Assembly: GCA_963835465.1 (NCBI GenBank)
Contig: CAWIFR010000003.1
Location: forward strand, 62,001-126,000
From: Bog-756 sp963835465
GTDB lineage: Bacteria > Actinomycetota > Acidimicrobiia > Acidimicrobiales > RAAP-2
Direction of reading: 5' to 3'
Length of the DNA: 64,000 nucleotides
Position 1 is the first letter of the stretch. Each line of letters opens with the position of its first letter. The notes below the pieces were generated by a model. The model did not search any database, was not told the DNA's origin, and saw nothing but the letters and a program-made list of their open reading frames with translations. Positions 18,169-26,667 of the stretch are shown in pieces. A program made the translations under genes and the position numbers.

Positions 18169-18554
18169 CGGCCCGAGACCGCCGGCGTGGCCGCCCCGAC
18201 CTTCAGGTCGACCACGTCCTGAAAGAAGGCGACGTACCCGGCCAGCCGGGCCACCTCGGGAAAGGGCTGCTCGTACGACCAGATCAGGATCTCTCGCTCC
18301 CCTTGGGCCAGGCGACGGTAGGTGGCCAGACCCTTGAAGGGGCAGACGCTGGTCCGGTCGTCAGGTGTGAAGAGATCCAAGTGGACATCAGCAGGCGGAA
18401 AGTAGAACACCAGGCCGTGGTCCTGTTCGTCGACCAGAAGGCTACGGCGACTGTCGGCGAGCAGCTGCTCCCCCACCGACACCGTGACCCGGTTGCGGCG
18501 GGCCAGGATGTCGACCCGGTAGTCCGGTCGGTCAGCAAACGCCGACTGCTCCAC
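18165..18554 (-). CDS. DUF427 domain protein
   Basis: A 129-residue protein from GTG 18554, chosen for its AGAGGAG site 5 nt upstream. The DUF427 core is RNRVTVSVGEQLLADSRRSLLV, VFYFPPADVHLDLF and SVCPFKGLATYRRL, a small beta barrel of unknown activity. It is the first gene of a pair with the TesB thioesterase and is divergent from the ABM/acyl-CoA ligase pair. The 96-bp gap between the starts probably holds both promoters. Confidence 0.85.
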   Translation of the reverse strand: MEQSAFADRPDYRVDILARRNRVTVSVGEQLLADSRRSLLVDEQDHGLVFYFPPADVHLDLFTPDDRTSVCPFKGLATYRRLAQGEREILIWSYEQPFPEVARLAGYVAFFQDVVDLKVGAATPAVSGR

Positions 18555-18650
18555 GGTGACTCCTCTGCTCGGCACTCCCGCGATCCGTAGTATCCAGGGT
18601 TGTACCACTCAGGTGAAGTGGAACTCAACTTGTCGGGAGGGTAGATCGTC

Positions 18651-18950
18651 GTGATCGTGGTTGCGGGATTCTTTGATGTCGCCGAGGGAGATCGCCGGGC
18701 GTTCTTGGACTCCAAGTCGTCCCAGGCCGCCCACACGCTGGAGGAGACCGGCTGCCGGGAGTATGCCTTCTCGGCTGATGACGTCCATGCCGGACGGGTC
18801 CGCCTGATCGAGCTGTGGGAGTCGATGGAGGATCTGGCCGGCCACTTGGCCAACCTGCGAGCCTCCGCCCCGAATCCCTCCTCCGTGGCCATCCTGAACT
18901 CGGAGTTCCACGTGTTCGAGGCCACCCCCACTCAGCTGCCGACGGCCTGA
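18651..18950 (+). CDS. Antibiotic biosynthesis monooxygenase (ABM/YgiN-like) domain protein
   Basis: A 99-residue ferredoxin-like barrel. VVAGFFDVAEGDRRAFLDSK, AHTLEETGCREYAFSAD and RVRLIELWESMEDLAGHLA are the typical ABM blocks, with the C-terminal strand SEFHVFEATP. GTG 18651 has a GGGAGGG site. Family members oxidise quinol-like aromatics without cofactor or just bind them. It is followed after 3 nt by an acyl-CoA ligase, so it may act on that ligase's aromatic or cyclic acid substrate. Confidence 0.8.
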   Translation: MIVVAGFFDVAEGDRRAFLDSKSSQAAHTLEETGCREYAFSADDVHAGRVRLIELWESMEDLAGHLANLRASAPNPSSVAILNSEFHVFEATPTQLPTA

Positions 18951-18953
18951 ACG

Positions 18954-20639
18954 ATGCCACATCGCCCGAAGTCCGGACGATGGCTCCTCCGAACGGTGCC
19001 ACCGGAGCTGGAACGGCAATGGCTGGCGGCCGGCCACTGGGACGACCTGACCATCGGGACTCACCTCGACAGGGGGTTGACCGCCCACCCCGACCAGGTC
19101 GTCCGGTTCCACTCGTCGGTCCGCCCATGGCACGGCACCTTTGCTGAGCTCCACCGGCGCTCCCTGTGTCTGGCCGAGTCGCTCCAGCGGCGGGGCGTCG
19201 GCCCCGGGGACCCGGTGGCCTTCCAGCTCCCCAACTGGGTGGAGGCCGCCGTCACCTTCTACGCCACCGCCTTCCTCGGCGCCGTGGTCGTCCCCATCGT
19301 CCATTTCTATGGCCCCAAAGAGGTGGCCTACATCCTGCGGCGGACCGAGGTGGAGACGTTCATCACCGCGGCGGCCTTCGGCCACACGAACTACCTGGCC
19401 GGACTCGAAGCCATGATGCCGTCGGTCGACCACCTCCGCACCGTGGCCGTGGTGGGTGGGGACGAGCAGCCCCTGCCCACCGGAATGATCCGGTTCGGTG
19501 ACCTCGAAGAGGAGGCCGGGGAGCTGGCCGGGCCCATCGATGTTGACCCGTCCGGCCCCGCCATCATTGCCTACACATCGGGGACCACTGCCGACCCCAA
19601 GGGCGTGATCCACTCGCATCGGACCATCGGCTCCGAGGTTCGCCAGCTGGGAGCCATGGATTCCGGCAAGGGACGGGCCACCCTGGTGGGGGCCCCTGTG
19701 GGTCACGCCATGGGCATGCTGGGTGGACTGCTCATTCCGGTGCTGAAAGGCCAGCCGGTGAACCTGATCGACGTCTGGGACCCGGAAACGATCCTGCAGC
19801 TCATGTCCGAGTTCCACCTTTCGTGTGGGTCGGGCGCAACGTACTTTCTGACCAGCCTCCTGGACCATCCTGACCGGACCCAGGAGCACCTCGAGCTGAT
19901 GGCGTTCGTCGGCTTGGGAGGATCCGCCATCCCCACCGCCATCGCCGAACGCGCCACAGCTCAGGGGATCTCCATCGTGCGCATGTACGGGTCGACCGAA
20001 CACCCCTCCATCACCGGGTCCCGTCATGAGGAGCCCGAAGTCCTTCGCCTCTCCACCGATGGCCATCCCCTCCCCGGGGTGGAGATCAGGATCGTCGACG
20101 ACGACGGCGTTCCGGTGGAACCAGGTCAATCCGGGGAGATCTGGTCCCGGGGCCCGGACTGCTGCGTGGGCTACACCGACCCGACGCTCACCGAGGCGCT
20201 GTTCGACGACGACGGCTGGTACCGGACCGAGGACATCGGCGTCCTCGACGACCAGGGCTACCTGTCGATCACCGATCGGAAGAAGGACGTGATCATCCGC
20301 GGGGGCGAGAACGTCAGCGCCGCGGCAGTCGAGGAGGTGCTCCTGACGATAGATGGTGTGGCCGAGACAGCGGTCGTCGCGGCCCCGGACACCCGTCTGG
20401 GCGAGCAGGTCTGTGCCTACCTCCGCATGCAAGCAGGAAACGAGGCACCGGATCTGCCTGCGCTGCAAGGGGCCATGCGAGAGGCCGGACTGGCCCGACA
20501 AAAGTGGCCGGAGCAGATCCGGGTCGTCGAGGACTTCCCCCGCACGCCATCAGGAAAGATCAAAAAGGGCGTACTGCGGCAGTGGCTGGCCGATGAGCAG
20601 GCGCCTTCCACCACGTCGAGCGGCTCGGCAACGCACTGA
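18954..20639 (+). CDS. AMP-forming acyl-CoA synthetase (cyclic/aromatic acid CoA ligase type)
   Basis: A 561-residue ANL enzyme with the full motif set: P-loop YTSGTTADPKGVIHSH (about 208-223), YGSTEHPSITG, GWYRTEDIGVLD, the hinge DRKKDVIIRGGENVSAAAVEE, and the C-terminal catalytic lysine in RTPSGKIKKGVL. It activates a carboxylic acid with ATP and joins it to CoA. The overall sequence is closest, by eye, to cyclohexanecarboxylate-CoA ligase-like proteins rather than long-chain FadD. It is co-transcribed with the ABM protein, and the divergent TesB could reverse the reaction. Confidence 0.9.
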   Translation: MPHRPKSGRWLLRTVPPELERQWLAAGHWDDLTIGTHLDRGLTAHPDQVVRFHSSVRPWHGTFAELHRRSLCLAESLQRRGVGPGDPVAFQLPNWVEAAVTFYATAFLGAVVVPIVHFYGPKEVAYILRRTEVETFITAAAFGHTNYLAGLEAMMPSVDHLRTVAVVGGDEQPLPTGMIRFGDLEEEAGELAGPIDVDPSGPAIIAYTSGTTADPKGVIHSHRTIGSEVRQLGAMDSGKGRATLVGAPVGHAMGMLGGLLIPVLKGQPVNLIDVWDPETILQLMSEFHLSCGSGATYFLTSLLDHPDRTQEHLELMAFVGLGGSAIPTAIAERATAQGISIVRMYGSTEHPSITGSRHEEPEVLRLSTDGHPLPGVEIRIVDDDGVPVEPGQSGEIWSRGPDCCVGYTDPTLTEALFDDDGWYRTEDIGVLDDQGYLSITDRKKDVIIRGGENVSAAAVEEVLLTIDGVAETAVVAAPDTRLGEQVCAYLRMQAGNEAPDLPALQGAMREAGLARQKWPEQIRVVEDFPRTPSGKIKKGVLRQWLADEQAPSTTSSGSATH

Positions 20640-20714
20640 CGGCCAACCCGATGCCCGCGAGGCCCCCAGCACACGGCTCGGTGTGATCAGCGGTGCCCGA
20701 TGGGGGCCGGTCGC

Positions 20715-21407
20715 TCAGAGCGTGGGCTTGCGGCGTCTGATGAGCAGTCCGAGCCCGAGGGCCACGAGCGTGACGCCCAAGAGCACGAAGGGCCGGAGGT
20801 TGGCACCGGTGAACGGCAACGAAGTCACGGCCGCGGCCGCCTTGGGCTCAGTCGTCGCGGTCGTCGTGGTCGTCGTGGTCGGGGCTGCAGCAGCCGCAGC
20901 TACCACGGGAGTGACCGCGGTCGCTTGGGTAGCCGGAGGAGTCGGGGGAACGACGACCGGTGCGGCAGGTGGAACCGGCGGCTCGACCGGTTGAGGGGCA
21001 TCAGGGGGCGGCGGTGTCGGGCAATATTGATCTGGGATCTTGTGCTGCCATCCCCGCTTCGACTGCCAGGGACCATCCATAGTGGGTCCGACATAGGCGT
21101 CAGCCTGAATGATCTGGCAGAAGTTGGAAGGATAGGGAATGACCAAGGTGCCCGAAGTTCCATAGACCGTGGCCACGTCAACCGACACCTTGGGCTCGTT
21201 CAGGAAGAACTTCCAAACGCAGTTCGGCATCGTGGCATCGCATGGAGGGTCGGGTATCTGCAGTACGGCCTGCTGAGCAGCATCGTCAAAGGTGATGATG
21301 GCCGCGGTCGGGGGAGTATTGGCGCCCCATGCCGTCCCGGCCGTCGTGACTGCCCCCGCAGCAACGGCAGCCATGGCGATGACCGACGCAACGATGATCC
21401 GTTTCAC
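20715..21407 (-). CDS. Secreted, sortase-type (LPxTG) surface protein
   Basis: A 230-residue protein from GTG 21407, which has AAGGAG 5 nt upstream. It has a signal peptide (VKRIIVASVIAMAAVAAGAV), a folded domain of about 100 residues with paired cysteines (PPCDAT, MPNCVW, FCQII, YCPTP), a Pro/Ala/Val-rich stalk with a seven-Thr run, then SLPFTG, a hydrophobic stretch (PFVLLGVTLVALGLGLL) and the tail IRRRKPTL. That ending is the classic sortase cell-wall anchoring signal. Function is unknown, and no sortase is in the window. Confidence 0.8.
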   Translation of the reverse strand: MKRIIVASVIAMAAVAAGAVTTAGTAWGANTPPTAAIITFDDAAQQAVLQIPDPPCDATMPNCVWKFFLNEPKVSVDVATVYGTSGTLVIPYPSNFCQIIQADAYVGPTMDGPWQSKRGWQHKIPDQYCPTPPPPDAPQPVEPPVPPAAPVVVPPTPPATQATAVTPVVAAAAAAPTTTTTTTATTEPKAAAAVTSLPFTGANLRPFVLLGVTLVALGLGLLIRRRKPTL

Positions 21408-21787
21408 GGGTGCTCCTTGGGTACAGGCCAATGAATCGTATGCTGCCCCGGACGGCAATCTACCAGGTGTGCGTCACCGGTGGTGGTGAAGAAAGCGCCG
21501 CCAGTGACCCACGGGTCGGGGCCCACACGAACCGGGGCCCGGCGCCAAACTCGCAGCGAACCCTTGTTCGTGAAGTGCACGACTGCATCATTTCACCGAT
21601 AGGGGGTCGGAGCGACGGATGGTGCGGGCCGACAGACGGAACGCTCGACGGATCAAGGCCTCCAAGCTGGGCTTTTGTCCGCAGGCCGCCGTCTGACGAC
21701 AGCATCGGTCACCAAGAGTTCATCTAGAACAGCCGACCCGGTCCGCTGGAGGTCGTCCGATCGGCAGATCAGATACCCCCAAACCGA
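21408..21787. other. 380-bp gap without a supported gene
   Basis: It separates the surface protein and the NDMA-dependent dehydrogenase, both on the minus strand. Small open frames on both strands have no family-like content. The side nearest 21407 should hold the surface-protein promoter. I see no clear hairpin with a U-tract. Confidence 0.4.
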
Positions 21788-22900
21788 CTACTCGTACTGG
21801 AGCACGCCTCGGATGTTCTTGCCGTCCAGCATGTCGGCGTAGCCCAGGTTGACGTCCTCGAGCTTGTAGGTCTGGGTGACCATGTTGTCGAGATCCAGCT
21901 GGCCCTGGTCGTAGAGGCGGAGCAAGTGGGGGATGTCGTAGCGGATGTTCGCCGAGCCGAAGATGGTCCCCACCACCTGCTTCTCCAACAGCGTCAACCA
22001 GGTGAGGGACAGGGTCACATCCGTCTCCGTCATCGGGTGGATGTTGGTCACCACCACTCGTCCACCCTTGGCCGTCAGCTGCATGATGGTCTCCATCAGG
22101 CGGCCGTCGCCCACGCCCATCGTGCAGATGACCTTGTCCGCGTTCTTGCCCCAGGTCACCTCGTTTACCAGGCTGAGGGCCTCGTCGATCGAAGAAGCCG
22201 TGTGCGTGGCGCCGAACTTCTTGGCCATCTCCAGCTTGAACGGAACGGGGTCGATGGCGAAGATCCGCTCGGCGCCCGCCAGCCGGGCCCCTTGTACGGC
22301 CGAGGCGCCGATGCCCCCGATGCCGATGATCACCACGTCGTCACCGGGCTTCACCTCGGCGGCGTAGACCGACGAGCCCCAGCCCGTCGTCACCCCGCAT
22401 CCGATCAGACAGGCCTTGTCCAGGGGATAGTGGTCGAGGATCTTGACGCAGGACGCCTGGTTGACGACGGTGTGCTTGGCGAACGTACCGAGGCACACCA
22501 TGGTGCCGAGGTCCGCTCCGTTGGCGGCGTGGTGGCGGTGGGTCCCATCGATCTGGGCTCCCATCATGAGCAGAGCGCCCACGTCACAGAGATTGGAGTG
22601 GCCACGGGCGCAGGAAGGGCAGTGACCGCAAGCCGGCACGAATCCGAAAACGACATGGTCCCCGGGGCTGAGGCCCTCGACTCCGGGACCCACCTCCTCG
22701 ACCACGCCGGCACCTTCGTGGCCGCCGATGATCGGATAGATGCCACCGAGGTCGCCGGTCCGCAGGTGCTCATCGCTGTGGCACATGCCAGAGGCGGCGA
22801 TTCGCACCAGCACCTCCCCGGCCTTGGGTGGATCGAGCTCAATGGTCTCGACCTTCCAATCGCCCCCCTGCTCCCAGAGAATCGCTGCGTCAGTCTGCAT
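21788..22900 (-). CDS. NDMA-dependent alcohol dehydrogenase (zinc MDR family)
   Basis: A 370-residue zinc dehydrogenase. ASGMCHSDEHLRTGDLG gives the catalytic zinc Cys, GGHEGAGVVEEVGPGV the His and Glu, and CGHCPSCARGHSNLC the four structural zinc cysteines. VVIIGIGGIGASAVQGARLAGA is the NAD-binding turn. The overall pattern matches the actinobacterial nicotinoprotein class, which holds NAD(H) tightly and is assayed with N,N-dimethyl-4-nitrosoaniline as acceptor. It oxidises alcohols to aldehydes. It stands alone between gaps. Confidence 0.9.
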   Translation of the reverse strand: MQTDAAILWEQGGDWKVETIELDPPKAGEVLVRIAASGMCHSDEHLRTGDLGGIYPIIGGHEGAGVVEEVGPGVEGLSPGDHVVFGFVPACGHCPSCARGHSNLCDVGALLMMGAQIDGTHRHHAANGADLGTMVCLGTFAKHTVVNQASCVKILDHYPLDKACLIGCGVTTGWGSSVYAAEVKPGDDVVIIGIGGIGASAVQGARLAGAERIFAIDPVPFKLEMAKKFGATHTASSIDEALSLVNEVTWGKNADKVICTMGVGDGRLMETIMQLTAKGGRVVVTNIHPMTETDVTLSLTWLTLLEKQVVGTIFGSANIRYDIPHLLRLYDQGQLDLDNMVTQTYKLEDVNLGYADMLDGKNIRGVLQYE

Positions 22901-23095
22901 TTTGGTCCCTTCGCTCTCTCATCCCATGCCGTATCGATGCGGCATGGCACCTGCTCGTGCTCGGTTCCTGGTTGGGCCCTTCGACTCGACCTGTCCCCCA
23001 CGTCTACCGGCTGCACCCATTGTGTGCCGGGGCTGCCGCTTACGACAAGGAGCCTATGCCTAGACGCGCCCGGCCGGGGCCGGAGGGCCTCTTGG

Positions 23096-23278
23096 TCAGG
23101 GACTGGGGGGTAGCTGCACCCCGCACTGCTCGTGGAAGCTCCAGCCGTCATGGGAGATGGCACAGGCCTTGCCGAACCCGTGCACGTAGTCCACCCCCTT
23201 GCTGGTCGTGATGTAGATGGCGATGGGGATGGTCAGGACGATGGCCACGATGCCCAGAAATTTGAAGATGCGCTTCAT
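23096..23278 (-). CDS. Small membrane-anchored or secreted protein
   Basis: A 60-residue protein, MKRIFKFLGIVAIVLTIPIA at the N terminus forming a signal or anchor helix, followed by a short extracytoplasmic part with two cysteines (KACAISH and EQCGVQLPP) that could form a disulfide. The composition is that of a real exported peptide. No family recognised. It lacks a strong ribosome-binding site. Confidence 0.55.
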   Translation of the reverse strand: MKRIFKFLGIVAIVLTIPIAIYITTSKGVDYVHGFGKACAISHDGWSFHEQCGVQLPPSP

Positions 23279-23460
23279 GGGCGGATTACCTTGACTCCCT
23301 GGTCAACTGTTCCACCGGTGGTCCAGAATTTCTTGATCCACAGGTCCGTTCGCTGTCGCAACAACCACGTCAAAGGTAACCCATGGGGGTGCAAAAACCG
23401 CGGCTTTCGGCCGGGCGGCACTGGCGCCACTCGCAACTGGGCGTCGATTGACGAGGAGGC

Positions 23461-23838
23461 CTAGGGGCGGTACTCCCCATCGGGCCGTCCCGTGACCACC
23501 CGGGCCTCACCGGCCCTCATCCGACGTGCCCTTCGGTCGGCCACTCGGAGATCGCGCTCGCGCTGCCACCGGGCGTCGAATGCGTCCCGTGAAACCCCGT
23601 GCAATGTGGGCACCGAGTACCCGACATGGGTCGGATAGCCCAAGTCGTACTCGGCCGGCTCGTCACCAACGGACCGGCGGTCCCTGGCCGCCAGCAGCCG
23701 ACGGAAGCCGGCGCGGCTGGTCAGGAAGAGGAGTACCACGACGATGGTGATCAGCTTGGTCAGGCCGACCAGCAGGTACGCCACCGTGATCACCGTCCAC
23801 TTGATGATCTTGATGACCAGACGGACCAGGGCGACCAT
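23461..23838 (-). CDS. Hypothetical membrane protein with basic cytoplasmic tail
   Basis: A 125-residue protein from ATG 23838. Residues 1-42 are strongly hydrophobic (VALVRLVIKIIKWTVITVAY, then LLVGLTKLITIVVVLLFL), one long or two short membrane segments. The tail is highly charged with RWQRERDLRVADRRARRMR. A YDLGYPTHVGYSVPTLHG linker is present. The upstream part of the frame to 24003 is Arg-rich and probably not translated. No family recognised. No clear ribosome-binding site. Confidence 0.5.
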   Translation of the reverse strand: MVALVRLVIKIIKWTVITVAYLLVGLTKLITIVVVLLFLTSRAGFRRLLAARDRRSVGDEPAEYDLGYPTHVGYSVPTLHGVSRDAFDARWQRERDLRVADRRARRMRAGEARVVTGRPDGEYRP

Positions 23839-24220
23839 CGCTAGAGACTCGACGACGACGAGGGAGGTCCGGGGCGGAGCTCGGCCGCGTCGATCTCGGC
23901 CACTGGAGCCCCCGTCGTGCGCCGGAGACACAACTCGAACATGGTGCAACGATAGGCCGAGTGCACGTGATGCACTGGTCATTGCCGTACGGGCACCATT
24001 CACGACGGTGATGCGGTTCCGCCCATCGCCAGGTCACCGATCCAGGACTCCACCGCATGCGCTGGGATACGGCTGCGGCCACGAGTATCGGCGCATGCCG
24101 GCCATCAACACCGACTGCCGCATTCCGTCGTCGTCACGAGCCGGATGCTGCCGAACGACTCGACGAACCTGCTGTGATCACCAACTTCCCGTCACGTCCC
24201 CCCGGCGAGAGCGACCGGCC
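23839..24220. other. 382-bp gap with a 17-bp inverted repeat
   Basis: No supported gene. AGTGCA (23960-23965) and TGCACT (23971-23976) form a perfect 6-bp inverted repeat with a 5-nt spacer, about 120 bp upstream of the membrane-protein start. It could be an operator, but no regulator is adjacent. Confidence 0.3.
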
Positions 24221-24466
24221 TTACATCCGACGGGGCTCTCCGTACTTCTCGTTCTCGCAGGCAGGGAAGATCGAAGCCACCTCGCGTGCCGCGGAGCGGA
24301 TGGCATCCTCACGACACATCCCGGCCACCTCGACTGTCAGTTTGATGGACTCGGAGTTCCCCCGGAACCTGATCAGTCGATTGGCAGAACGCCTGGCCGA
24401 CTGAAGAAATCGCTCGGTCCGGTCATCGAGCGACTTGGGAATGGTGACATCGACCTCATACCGCAT
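24221..24466 (-). CDS. Hypothetical protein, 81 residues
   Basis: From ATG 24466 the protein begins MRYEVDVTIPKSLDDRTERF and contains SESIKLTVEVAGMCREDAIRSAAREVASIF. The alternating strand-helix pattern and normal composition suggest a small alpha/beta protein. The frame continues upstream to 24796 but becomes Arg/Pro-rich there. Family unknown. Confidence 0.5.
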   Translation of the reverse strand: MRYEVDVTIPKSLDDRTERFLQSARRSANRLIRFRGNSESIKLTVEVAGMCREDAIRSAAREVASIFPACENEKYGEPRRM

Positions 24467-24560
24467 GGACCGACGGTAGCGAACGTATGTTCGTCTGTCC
24501 AGTGGGTACCGCATCGGCCTCCGGCCGCTCCCCTGTGCCCCCTGGGTGTCACCCCAGGCG

Positions 24561-24758
24561 TCACCGGAGGATTCGGTCGCCTGCCTCGCTGTAGATCTGG
24601 GTGTGAAAGTCGGCCAGCAACTGCGCCTGTTCCCGGCAGGTGAGTGGTGGACTGCCGGGAACAGCTCCGACCGTTGCGTCATGACCGGGGCATCCGGGAC
24701 ACACAATGTCCCATTCCGATGAGCCGATCCTTCGTGCCTTCGCTTCGTGTTCAGCCAC
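24561..24758 (-). CDS. Hypothetical small protein with Cys pairs
   Basis: A 65-residue frame from GTG 24758. EWDIVCPGCPGHDATVG resembles a small zinc knuckle and TCREQAQLLADFHTQIYSEAG a helix. It lies 94 bp upstream of the 81-residue gene on the same strand, so they may be co-transcribed. No family recognised. Confidence 0.4.
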   Translation of the reverse strand: MAEHEAKARRIGSSEWDIVCPGCPGHDATVGAVPGSPPLTCREQAQLLADFHTQIYSEAGDRILR

Positions 24759-25069
24759 AGTCCAAGCGTACGCGCTAAAGCTTGCAAGTGGGCCAACTAC
24801 TGGTGACTACAGCGTGAACTTCACGTTATTGGTTCATGGCCCGACCCCACGGCGTGCAGCGGGCCGCCGGCGCAGGAATGATCCGACAAACCAGACCCCA
24901 TCGTCGCCGGCAAGGGAGGAATGCGGAGCCCGCGCCGGGACCTGGGCATCGTGGCCAACTCGGTCGTCCACTCGACTCCGTGTTCCATCCTCATCGTCAG
25001 CAGCGAGGATCTCGGCTGAACCAGGCGGCGTCAGGAAGCCGAGGTCGTGGGGATAGTGTCGATCCCGGG
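24759..25069. promoter_or_regulatory. Divergent gap with a 13-bp perfect palindrome
   Basis: The gap of 311 bp lies between the small protein (minus) and the acetyltransferase (plus). CGTGAA-C-TTCACG at 24813-24825 is a perfect palindrome about a single base, located 55 bp upstream of the minus-strand gene, in a locally AT-richer patch. It is a likely operator for an unlinked regulator. The remaining sequence to 25069 shows nothing I can name. Confidence 0.4.
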
Positions 25070-25570
25070 ATGATCGCGGTCAAGACTGCACTCGCTCAGG
25101 ACTGGGAGCTCATCAGGGATGTCCGTCTTCGCTCGCTCGAGGACTCGCCGGAGGCGTTCACCTCCAACTACGCACGCGAGGCAGCGTTTGATGAGATTAC
25201 CTGGCGTGACCGGGCCTCGACGTGCCGGTGGTTCGTGGCCTTCGACGGCTCCCAATCGGTCGGCGTGGCCGGGGGACTGTTGGCGGTTCCGGAACAACCG
25301 GGCACACGCGAACTGGTCGGCATGTGGGTGGCACCTACGCACCGAGGTCGAGGGATCGCCCGGCTGCTGCTCGACGCAGTTGGCCGGTGGGCGTCGTCGG
25401 ATGGGGCCTCGCTGCTCACTCTGGGAGTGCGGGAATCGAATCGACGGGCTCAAGCCGCTTATCTATCGATGGGGCTGCAGTCAACCGGTGATTTCGTCGC
25501 CGAACGCGGACAGTCTGGCCGGTCCATCGAGATCATGGACTTGAATCTCCGGCCCGGTTTACCGATGTAG
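25070..25570 (+). CDS. GNAT-family N-acetyltransferase
   Basis: A 166-residue protein. RDVRLRSLEDSPEAF is the N-terminal helix of many small GNATs, GMWVAPTHRGRGIARLLLDAV holds the acetyl-CoA pyrophosphate loop (Q/RxxGxG/A as RGRGIA), and VRESNRRAQAAYLSMGLQSTG is the C-terminal block. It acetylates a small amine or protein N terminus. The extended frame to 24836 is not credible as protein. It stands alone. Confidence 0.85.
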   Translation: MIAVKTALAQDWELIRDVRLRSLEDSPEAFTSNYAREAAFDEITWRDRASTCRWFVAFDGSQSVGVAGGLLAVPEQPGTRELVGMWVAPTHRGRGIARLLLDAVGRWASSDGASLLTLGVRESNRRAQAAYLSMGLQSTGDFVAERGQSGRSIEIMDLNLRPGLPM

Positions 25571-25595
25571 TGACCGGGCGCATCGGGCAGCCCGG

Positions 25596-26399
25596 TCAGG
25601 CCACCACCGGGAGCGCAGAGGCCATCGACGTGCCCGAGCTCGGCAACGGGACCGTTGCGGAGGGCGCTGACAGTGACTGGAAGTGCCCCCAGGATCCCAG
25701 GTGCAGTGACAGTCCCCCGATGGTCAAGAGCACCGGCAGATGCGATCCGCCGATGGCCACGTAGCAGGTCGCCGGACCTGAGTCGTTACCAGAGTTCTGG
25801 TAGGTGATGGCAACCGCGCGCACCCCGTCGACCGTCCGGACCGGCCCTTTGTGATAGCTCTCCGCATGGAACATGTCCTGGATGAGACTGGGCATGGTGA
25901 GGTCGGCGGACGCGGAACCGTAGAGCGAACTGCTCCTGGGAACGAGGACCCATTGGCCGGCGACCTGCGTGGCGGACCCGCCAGCCATGCCCACCGTCGA
26001 TCTCCAGAACGCGGCGTTGGCCTTGACGTACACCACGCCGGACACGTCGACCGTGTTCGCCTCGGGCAGGATGGCGCTGCCCGACGTCGCGGACGTCATC
26101 GAGACCGTCTGGTCACCCGAGTTCGCCTCTGAGTAGTCCGTCTCGGTCACGGTGGCTTCACCTACGCCGGGGATGGAGGTCGTTCCACTGCCGTGGGCGC
26201 TCACCGACCCGGCTCGCGTCATGGCTGCCCGTGCCTCGGCCACGATTGCCCTGGCCGCCTGGGTCGTGGAGGCCGAGCCGGACGAGGACGCCACTGCAGG
26301 CCTGGACGCCGCGAGCAGGGTCAAGACGGCGAAGGACAGGGCAATCAGCAACGACCCACGGCGGAGCGTTCCGAAGGGATGCCCTGGATCGATGACCAT
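25596..26399 (-). CDS. Secreted protein, LppX/LprG-like fold suspected
   Basis: A 267-residue protein with a signal peptide (RRGSLLIALSFAVLTLLAA, cleavage near AVASSSG). The mature part carries repeated beta strands: ARAAMTRAGSVSAHGSG, SGVVYVKANAAFWRSTVG, WVLVPRSSSLYGSA, GVRAVAITYQNSG and ATCYVAIGGSHLPVLLTIGG. This order (substrate variance sentence, strand hairpins, 'can be converted to' strand) resembles the LppX/LprAFG lipid-binding fold. There is no lipobox cysteine, so it would be free or loosely attached. The assignment is by pattern only. Confidence 0.6.
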   Translation of the reverse strand: MVIDPGHPFGTLRRGSLLIALSFAVLTLLAASRPAVASSSGSASTTQAARAIVAEARAAMTRAGSVSAHGSGTTSIPGVGEATVTETDYSEANSGDQTVSMTSATSGSAILPEANTVDVSGVVYVKANAAFWRSTVGMAGGSATQVAGQWVLVPRSSSLYGSASADLTMPSLIQDMFHAESYHKGPVRTVDGVRAVAITYQNSGNDSGPATCYVAIGGSHLPVLLTIGGLSLHLGSWGHFQSLSAPSATVPLPSSGTSMASALPVVA

Positions 26400-26667
26400 G
26401 GTAAGGATTCCCCTTGTCAGGCGCGGTCCGGCACGGGGTCGCTAGAATTTCCCGGCCTAGCTCTGATCGGCATGCACGGGGGCCGGCTTGAGGGTCGCCC
26501 ACGAGTAACTTGCCTCGCAGGGGCGGAGGGAAGGGGCAACGACGGCAGCGCCCTGATCTTCGCCGCATGTCCCCGAGGCGCAACCGGCCGAGTTGGGTGA
26601 GACTTCCGCCGGTCTGATCGACATCAGAGATCGTTGCCGATCGGTGTCAATCGGTCCCGCAGCGATA

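Noticed and set aside
20860..21000. GTC/GTG-type low-complexity repeat as a DNA repeat element
   Set aside because: It encodes the Thr/Pro/Ala stalk of the surface protein and needs no other explanation.
23526..24643. Plus-strand frames across 23526-24643
   Set aside because: They overlap better supported minus-strand small genes and show no domain or composition typical of protein.
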